Source of the DNA: Planctomycetota bacterium
Lineage (GTDB): Bacteria; Planctomycetota; Phycisphaerae; Sedimentisphaerales; SM23-30
Length of the DNA stretch: 12,844 nt
Direction of reading: 5' to 3'
Assembly (NCBI GenBank): GCA_029573975.1
Contig: JAKQBU010000216.1
Coordinates: 1 to 12,844 of the forward strand
The notes below the pieces were generated by a model, which made no database searches, was not told the DNA's origin, and worked only from the letters and a program-made list of their open reading frames with translations. The position numbers were made by a program, and so were the translations under genes. Of the stretch, positions 1 to 5,399 are shown piece after piece; the first letter of the stretch is position 1, and each line of letters opens with the position of its first letter.

Positions 1-1
1 C

Positions 2-1723
2 TCGCGGCCGTACAACGGGTGCGATCCGGGGATCAGTCTGGACATGCCGCGGAAACTGCGGAAAATGAATGTGCTGGCCCTGCCGATGGATTTTCTGGAT
101 TTACGGACCGCCAACATCACCGAACCGCAGTTGCAGGAACAGATGTACTGGAAGTACGGCCAGCGGATCTTCCGGGCGGCGCATATCATCCGGGACGATC
201 CGCGGCTGAATGCCATTTATATCAGCAATTTCAGTTGTGGGCCGGACAGCTTTATCATTTCAATGTTCAAGGAGCTGATGAGTTATACGGATGAGGACGG
301 TGCGGAACACCGCAAACCGGCTCTGGTGGTGGAAATCGATGAGCACAGCGCCGACGCGGGGGTGGTGACGCGGCTGGAGGCCTTCCATGAGAGCCTGAAG
401 GCGGTGGAGGAGCATCGGCTGGCAACCCGCAGCGCCCGCCCGCGGATTCCATCGGTGCAGTCGGAAAAAAGCCCGTGGCGGAGCGAATGGGGCGATTGTT
501 CAGGCCGGACGCTGTACATTCCCTGGATGGGAGATCATGCCCAGGCGATGGCGGCGGCATTTCGGCATTGCGGGCAGGATGCGGAAGTGATGCCCATCGG
601 CGATGAGGAGACGCTGCGCTGGGGACGGCAATATACCTCCGGAAAGGAGTGCCTGCCGTGTGCGATTACCACGGGCGATATGCTGAAAGTGTTAAACAAG
701 CCGGGATTCCATCCGGACCAGGCGGCCTTTTTCATGCCCAGCGGCAGCGGCCCCTGCCGGTTCGGGCAGTATAACTGCCTGCAGCGGCTGGTGCTGAAGC
801 AGGCGGGGATGCCCAATTCCATTCCGATTGTGGCGCCGAATCAGGACAGCAATTTTTACAAGCATTTCCAGCGGTTCAAGAAAGACCCGACGCGGCTGGC
901 GTTTGACGGCATTGCGGCCATCGATCTGCTGTTCAAGGTGCTGCTGAAGCTGCGGCCCTACGAGACCCAGGCGGGGGCGGCCGATAAGGCCTATGAATAT
1001 TGTGTCCATCGGATGGTACAGGCCCTGGAACAGGGGCTGAGCGAGAAGGAGATGGCGGAGGAAATGAAGATCTGTGCGGATGAATTTGCCCGGGTGCCGG
1101 TGGACCGGTCGAAACGCAAGCCGCTGGTGAGCGTGGTGGGCGAGATCTATGTGCGCAGCCATACCTTTGCCAATGACAATATCGTGCGGCAACTGGAATC
1201 GCTGGGGGCGGAGGTGAACCTGGCCGGCTTTGCCGAATGGCTGTATTATACCAATTACACCCGCAAAAAGATGGCGCTGCGATGGTCGGATTACAAGTTA
1301 TACCTGCAGAATATCCTCAAAAACCAGATTCAGCACAAGATCGAACGGTCCTTCGCCGGACCGCTGGAAGCGCTTTTCGGGCATCTGGCGGAAGGAAATA
1401 TCAAGGATGTAATCGATGCGGCCGCGCCCTATATGCACGAGTCGTTTGAGGGGGAGGCCGTACTCAGTATCGGCAAGATTGTGGAAATGCACCATCACGG
1501 GGCAGCAGGAGCGGTCAATGTAATGCCGTTCACGTGCATGCCCTCGACGATTGTCAGCGCCATCGCGCGGCAGATTACCCGGGATTTTGCGGGGATGCCG
1601 ATTCTCAACATCAGCTATGACGGCCAGCAGGACCCGACGCTGCAGACGCGGCTGGAAGCGTTCATGCACCAGGTGAATAGTTACCATAAGACAGTTACCC
1701 AGGCAGCCATAGAAATACACTAA
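2..1723 (+). CDS. Acyl-CoA dehydratase activase-related iron-sulfur protein, C-terminal part (5' end outside window)
   Basis: The reading frame is open to the left edge, and the residues before the first ATG (SRPYNGCDPGISLD, then MPRKL) fit the family, so the ATG at 44 is internal. About 573 residues are visible. Full-length members are often around 1,400 residues, with BadF/BcrA-type ATPase domains first and then DUF2229/COG3580-COG3581 regions; the visible part is that C-terminal region. Conserved cysteine motifs seen are SNFSCGPDSF (near 223-252), SGKECLPCAITTGD (near 638-679) and SGSGPCRFGQYNC (near 739-777). Related 2-hydroxyacyl-CoA dehydratase activators and double-cubane proteins couple ATP hydrolysis to delivery of very low-potential electrons; this role is inferred here and the substrate is unknown. 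A cytoplasmic protein is expected, as no membrane segment is visible. Its stop codon overlaps the ribosome-binding site of the next gene. Family assignment is firm, function is not. Confidence 0.85.
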   Translation, partial: SRPYNGCDPGISLDMPRKLRKMNVLALPMDFLDLRTANITEPQLQEQMYWKYGQRIFRAAHIIRDDPRLNAIYISNFSCGPDSFIISMFKELMSYTDEDGAEHRKPALVVEIDEHSADAGVVTRLEAFHESLKAVEEHRLATRSARPRIPSVQSEKSPWRSEWGDCSGRTLYIPWMGDHAQAMAAAFRHCGQDAEVMPIGDEETLRWGRQYTSGKECLPCAITTGDMLKVLNKPGFHPDQAAFFMPSGSGPCRFGQYNCLQRLVLKQAGMPNSIPIVAPNQDSNFYKHFQRFKKDPTRLAFDGIAAIDLLFKVLLKLRPYETQAGAADKAYEYCVHRMVQALEQGLSEKEMAEEMKICADEFARVPVDRSKRKPLVSVVGEIYVRSHTFANDNIVRQLESLGAEVNLAGFAEWLYYTNYTRKKMALRWSDYKLYLQNILKNQIQHKIERSFAGPLEALFGHLAEGNIKDVIDAAAPYMHESFEGEAVLSIGKIVEMHHHGAAGAVNVMPFTCMPSTIVSAIARQITRDFAGMPILNISYDGQQDPTLQTRLEAFMHQVNSYHKTVTQAAIEIH

Positions 1724-1733
1724 GGAAAAAACG

Positions 1734-3602
1734 GTGACAAATATAGAAACGGTCGTTTCGCCGGATATAGACGAAAAGCGCAGGAAGGTAAGCGGGGCGG
1801 CGGCAGAGAAAGCGGATGCTGCCGGATGCCATCAGGCCCAACTGGCCCAATGGCGGGAATGGCTCCAGCGGTATCAGCAAGCCAATGCGGTTTTGCCGTA
1901 TGCCATCACCGCCACCTGCCCAAAATGCCGGCGCCAGGTACCGGCCCGCTTTGAATGGGCAAATGCCAACCGGCAGCGGATTTCCCTGCGGTATGCCTGT
2001 TCGAGTTGCGGTGAGTTAACGGAGTTACACGAGGATACCATCTGGACCGCCGCCAGGCCGGACCGGCCGGGATCGGCGGAGAAGACGTATGGCGGACATG
2101 GTATTCACCCCAACGGCCGGACCCTGCCCCGAACGGTGCTGACGCTCTGTCCCGAATGCTGCGCGGTAATTGTGGGACGCTATTTCGTGGAAAATGGGGC
2201 GGTTTTGATGGAAAAAAGCTGTCCGGAACACGGGTATTACCGCGATTATATCAATCGGGATGTAGGACTGTTTTTGAAGGGGGCGCACTGGAGTTTTGAG
2301 GAGCAGCCGGGGCTGAGCAACCCGAAAAACGCCGGCCCAAAGGGCTGCCCCTCGGACTGCGGGCTATGCGGCCGGCATCAGTCCAGCTCCTGCCTGGCGA
2401 ATATCGACTTGACCAACCGCTGTAACCTGAATTGTCCGATTTGCTTTGCCAACGCCAACGCGGCGGGCTATGTGTACGAACCGGATTTCGATCAGATCAC
2501 GGCGATGCTGCAGGCCCTGCGGGACCAGCGGCCGACACCGGGAACGGCGGTACAGTTCAGCGGCGGTGAGCCGACCTTGCACCCGCGTTTTTTCGATATC
2601 CTGGAACAGGCAACCAGGATGGGCTTTTCCAACATCCAGATGGCCACCAACGGCCTGAAAATGGCGGAGCTTTCGTTTGCCCGCCGCGCTAAGGAAGCGG
2701 GATTGCATACGCTGTATTTGCAGTTCGACGGGCTGGGCCGGGAAGTGTATCTGACGACGCGCGGCCGGGACATCTGGGAAACCAAGCTGCGGGTTATCGA
2801 GAATTGCCGGAAGCTGGATATGAAGATTTGCCTGGTCCCGACGATCATCCGGACAATCAACGATGACCAGGTGGGCGAGATCTTTCGCTTCGCGGTAAAT
2901 AATATCGATGTCATCAGCGCCATCAGCTATCAGCCGGTCTGTTTTACGGGCCGGATCGATACCGAGCAGCGGCTCCAGCAGCGCTATACGCTGGGGGACC
3001 TGGCCCGGGATATCGCCAAAGCTTCGGGGGCCGTGGTGGAGAGGGATTTTTATCCGCTCTCGATTGTCATGCCGCTTTCCCAGTTTCTGGAAACGGTAAC
3101 CGCCCAGCCGAAGATCAAGCCCAGTTGCCATACCGACTGTGCCTTTGGTTCCTACTTTCTGGTTTCGGACGATAAACAGGTGTATCCCTTCCCGCGGGTC
3201 CTGGATATCGAGGCAATGTTCAGCGGGATGAACCGGCTGGCGCGGCAGTTAAAACCGCACGCGGGCCGCTTATCGCTGCTGGACAAGATGCGGATTTACC
3301 GGATGTTCAAAGGCGTGTTCCGGCCGGAAGAAGCGCCGCCGGATTTGACGGTAAAGGGCTTTCTGTCGGCACTGCAGGGAATGGTGGATAAAAGCAAGGG
3401 CCGGGGCCAGGCGGGCAAAGGCAATTACCGCACCCTCATGGCGGCGGGCATGCACTTCCAGGACCGCTACAATTACGATATCGAACGGGTCAAGCGGTGC
3501 GTCATCCCGTACTCCACGCCGGCGGGCCTGATTCCCTTCTGCGCCTACAATTCCGGCCCGCTGTACCGGCCGCTCATCGAAAAAATGTACGCACGTTCAT
3601 AA
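1734..3602 (+). CDS. Radical SAM protein of the COG1964 / tetraether synthase-like (Tes, MJ0619) family
   Basis: A 622-residue protein with a GTG start; the SD sequence TAAGGA overlaps the upstream TAA and lies 7 bases before the GTG, implying translational coupling. The SAM cluster motif is CNLNCPIC (C230, C234, C237), followed by FSGGEPT. Just before it is a second CX3CX2C (C205, C209, C212, then C220), a likely auxiliary cluster. Further upstream are CPEC (C139, C142), CPEHG (C163, H166) and an N-terminal ribbon-like CX2C pair (C62/C65 and C89/C92). Later landmarks recalled from archaeal tetraether synthases are LQFDG, RG, LVPT, ND-QVGEI, QPVCFTGRID, DFYPL, a CHTDC segment and a C-terminal CVIPYSTPAG...PFC. 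Tes joins lipid chains through C-C bonds, and MJ0619 has also been described as a methanopterin methylase. The substrate here is not known; lipid tail chemistry is a hypothesis. The N-terminal CX2C pair looks like an added metal-binding module. Confidence 0.85.
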   Translation: MTNIETVVSPDIDEKRRKVSGAAAEKADAAGCHQAQLAQWREWLQRYQQANAVLPYAITATCPKCRRQVPARFEWANANRQRISLRYACSSCGELTELHEDTIWTAARPDRPGSAEKTYGGHGIHPNGRTLPRTVLTLCPECCAVIVGRYFVENGAVLMEKSCPEHGYYRDYINRDVGLFLKGAHWSFEEQPGLSNPKNAGPKGCPSDCGLCGRHQSSSCLANIDLTNRCNLNCPICFANANAAGYVYEPDFDQITAMLQALRDQRPTPGTAVQFSGGEPTLHPRFFDILEQATRMGFSNIQMATNGLKMAELSFARRAKEAGLHTLYLQFDGLGREVYLTTRGRDIWETKLRVIENCRKLDMKICLVPTIIRTINDDQVGEIFRFAVNNIDVISAISYQPVCFTGRIDTEQRLQQRYTLGDLARDIAKASGAVVERDFYPLSIVMPLSQFLETVTAQPKIKPSCHTDCAFGSYFLVSDDKQVYPFPRVLDIEAMFSGMNRLARQLKPHAGRLSLLDKMRIYRMFKGVFRPEEAPPDLTVKGFLSALQGMVDKSKGRGQAGKGNYRTLMAAGMHFQDRYNYDIERVKRCVIPYSTPAGLIPFCAYNSGPLYRPLIEKMYARS

Positions 3603-3617
3603 AAAACCGCGTTCCCC

Positions 3618-3778
3618 TTACGGCGCCAGCACACTGTTGGTGTCCCAGGGCGTGAGCGTCAGCATGAACCCCCACGTACCACTGCCGTATCGTTGAGATT
3701 TCCGGGCGGATCGTCGATCGCCGCACCCGCCATGCTGAGGAACAAGACAGACAGACCTAGAATCATACGGAACATCAT
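3618..3778 (-). pseudogene. Remnant of a small exported protein gene (frameshifted and probably internally deleted)
   Basis: On the minus strand, directly after the propeller gene (4 bases from its stop), tandem ATGs at 3778 and 3775 follow an AAAGG motif about 8 bases upstream. The first frame gives a convincing signal peptide (MMFRMILGLSVLFLSMAGAA, then IDDPPGN) but stops after 39 residues at 3659. A different frame from about 3692 to the TAA at 3618-3620 reads RYGSGTWGFMLTLTPWDTN and then SVLAP, which looks like a genuine protein end rich in beta-strand residues. One missing base near 3692-3694 would join the two frames, yet the joined product would be only about 54 residues, so an internal deletion is also likely. 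An alternative is a real 39-residue secreted peptide with a chance downstream frame. The parent family is not recognised. The remnant ends 15 bases from the convergent radical SAM gene. Confidence 0.5.
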
Positions 3779-3782
3779 TACT

Positions 3783-5063
3783 TCAGCCTTTCTGACCGAT
3801 ATCATAGCAGAACAAAACATCGTGAACGCGGATATACAACTGTTTATCCAGGATGACCGGATGCGCCCATTTGGGACCGGATTCTTCGGGGATGGAAAAT
3901 GAGCCATGGACGGTAAACTGTTTCGGATTGGCCTGAATCAGGGCCAGCGTGCCGGCTTCGTAAAGAAAGTATAAATTCCCATCGGCATACAGAACGGCGG
4001 CGGAACCTTTGTCCAGGGCTTTTTCCTTCCAGAGAATTTTGCCCGTTGCCATCTCGATGCAGGTGGGTGCCCCGGCATTCTGGCCGTGGCCGCCGTACAG
4101 GAAGCCATCCACCAAAACCAGCCCGCCGTGGTGATTCTGGTAGGTATTGCTGTCGAGAAAATAAACCTCCTCGGCCTTCCACTGGTTTTCGGAGTTGGTG
4201 ATCTTCACCAGCGCGCTGCCGGTCCCGTAGGCCGTGGAACAGAAAATCAGGTTGCCTTGGACAATCGGGGTGGAAATATTGGCGACATGATTGGCGATGG
4301 GATTATAGCCCCAAAGGAAGGTTCCGGTTTCTGCGTCCATTCCTACCAGGCCGGTCCCCAGCAGTTGAATGTACTGCCGGACGCCGTGGATATCGGCGGC
4401 CACCATCGAAGAATACCCGGCACCCTCCTTGCCGCGCGAACCCAGCGGCGGAACGGCACAGGCCCAAATCAAGTCCCCCGTATTCTTATCCAGGGCCACA
4501 ACCGTTCTCTCCTTGCCGCCGGGGGTGCAGAGAAGTTTAGTCCCGTCAATCAGCGGGGATTCGCTGAAGCCCCACCTGGACATCATCTGCCCGCCGAAAT
4601 CGGCCGCCATATTTTTATGCCAGACTTCCTTGCCGTCGGCCAGATTCAGGCACACCAGGTCCCCGTGCGCTCCCAGGGCATACACTTTGTCCCCGTCCAG
4701 CGTGGGAGTGCCGCGCGAACCGTCGTCCCAGTTGCCGCAGATACGCACCGCCCACACTTCCTTCCGGCTAGTGCGGTCCAGGGCAATTACAAACTGCCCG
4801 TCACCCCGGTCGCCCATTGTAACGATCCTATCCCCAGCCATCGCCAAGCTGGAGTAGCCTTTGCCCAATCCATTAATTTTCCACAACAAGGCAGGCCCCC
4901 CTTCCGGCCAGCTCTTCAGCAGTCCCGTTTCCGTGCAAATCCCATCCCGCCCCGGTCCGCGCCATTGCGGCCAAGAGTTGGCATTCTCTTGGGCAAACAG
5001 ACTTGCTGAGATGACATGACTAAGTAAACAGGAGAGAATCACAGGCAAAATCTTAAATTTCAT
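3783..5063 (-). CDS. Exported PQQ-like beta-propeller repeat protein
   Basis: 426 residues, with ATG at 5063 preceded by GAAAGGA about 6 bases away. The N-terminus is a Sec-type signal peptide (MKFKILPVILSCLLSHV..., probable cleavage after SLFA), so a periplasmic or extracytoplasmic location is expected. The mature part opens with WPQWRGPGRDGI and then LLKSWPEGGPALLWK, a signature common in planctomycete secreted propeller proteins. Repeated blades of the form ALDxxTGxxxW follow: VIALDRTSRKEVW, LNLADGKEVW, VALDKNTGDLIW, GMDAETGTFLW and IEMATGKILW. These are structural Trp-docking (BamB/quinoprotein-like) repeats; no dehydrogenase catalytic domain or heme motif is present, so it is probably a scaffold or binding protein rather than an alcohol dehydrogenase. 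It follows the rhamnosidase on the same strand but across a 336-base gap with its own candidate promoter. Specific function unknown. Confidence 0.88.
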   Translation of the reverse strand: MKFKILPVILSCLLSHVISASLFAQENANSWPQWRGPGRDGICTETGLLKSWPEGGPALLWKINGLGKGYSSLAMAGDRIVTMGDRGDGQFVIALDRTSRKEVWAVRICGNWDDGSRGTPTLDGDKVYALGAHGDLVCLNLADGKEVWHKNMAADFGGQMMSRWGFSESPLIDGTKLLCTPGGKERTVVALDKNTGDLIWACAVPPLGSRGKEGAGYSSMVAADIHGVRQYIQLLGTGLVGMDAETGTFLWGYNPIANHVANISTPIVQGNLIFCSTAYGTGSALVKITNSENQWKAEEVYFLDSNTYQNHHGGLVLVDGFLYGGHGQNAGAPTCIEMATGKILWKEKALDKGSAAVLYADGNLYFLYEAGTLALIQANPKQFTVHGSFSIPEESGPKWAHPVILDKQLYIRVHDVLFCYDIGQKG

Positions 5064-5178
5064 ATTTTTCCTTTCGGTTTGCCGGCTGGCTGGTTTTAAT
5101 ATCGTCTCTTGCAGGATTCTAGTTCGGGGTTATTCATTTTTCTACTGCTTCGGGCCAGGAATCGCTCCCTGTAATGCT

Positions 5179-5207
5179 ATTTTAGCATAAAAAAAACAGG
5201 ATTTTAA
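5179..5207 (-). promoter_or_regulatory. Candidate promoter for the PQQ-like propeller gene
   Basis: Read on the minus strand: -35-like TTAAAA (5207-5202), a 17-base spacer containing a T-run, and an extended -10 TGCTAAAAT (TG motif at 5187-5186, hexamer 5184-5179). Transcription would start near 5172, giving a leader of about 110 bases before the ATG at 5063. The -10 overlaps a small inverted repeat and the -35 overlaps the 20-base palindrome. Housekeeping consensus from other bacteria is assumed, and the AT-rich context raises the chance of a spurious match. Confidence 0.3.
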
Positions 5208-5223
5208 GAGATATATCTCTTAA
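5204..5223. repeat. 20-base perfect palindrome, candidate operator
   Basis: TTAAGAGATATATCTCTTAA is identical to its own reverse complement over all 20 bases. Four of its bases overlap the -35-like element of the candidate propeller promoter and the rest lies upstream, a typical place for a dimeric regulator to bind. The arms contain few GC pairs, so a stable RNA hairpin is less likely than a DNA-binding site. A Xer/dif-like role is considered in the findings. Confidence 0.5.
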
Positions 5224-5399
5224 CAAAATTCTCCCGATCCGCAGACAAAGACCTATAAGATTTGATTTTAAAAAGACTTACCTGCATTTGCCTTATATTG
5301 ACGGAACCGCCAAAAATCGATATTGACAGCCAAAAATAGCTCTGGCACTCGAAAACCAGGGGGTCCAGGAGCTTTTGACGCTGGCGTCTTGATACGTGC

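Larger units (their letters stand above)
5064..5399. other. AT-rich intergenic region between propeller and rhamnosidase genes
   Basis: No convincing gene is present. The stretch is clearly AT-richer than its surroundings. It holds the propeller leader, a candidate minus-strand promoter (5179-5207), a 15-base inverted repeat ATGCTATTTTAGCAT (5174-5188) and a 20-base perfect palindrome (5204-5223). It also contains two short direct repeats: ATATTGAC at 5295-5302 and 5320-5327, and GCCAAAAAT at 5309-5317 and 5329-5337. A small palindrome GACGCTGGCGTC lies at about 5378-5389, just beyond the rhamnosidase stop, but without a T-run, so no standard terminator for that gene is visible. Confidence 0.6.

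Noticed and set aside
3604..3623. Weak minus-strand hairpin followed by a T-run after the decayed gene
   Set aside because: Only about three or four pairs can form (CCG/CGG); too weak to call a terminator, although the T6 run is real.
4086..5009. 307-codon plus-strand frame opposite the propeller gene
   Set aside because: No family features or ribosome site; the minus-strand frame has a signal peptide and propeller repeats.
3783..5063. PQQ-dependent alcohol dehydrogenase
   Set aside because: Only propeller repeats are present; length and lack of catalytic or heme motifs favour a BamB-like non-enzymatic propeller.
5378..5389. GACGCTGGCGTC palindrome as terminator of the rhamnosidase
   Set aside because: The loop would be too tight and there is no T-run on the minus strand after it.
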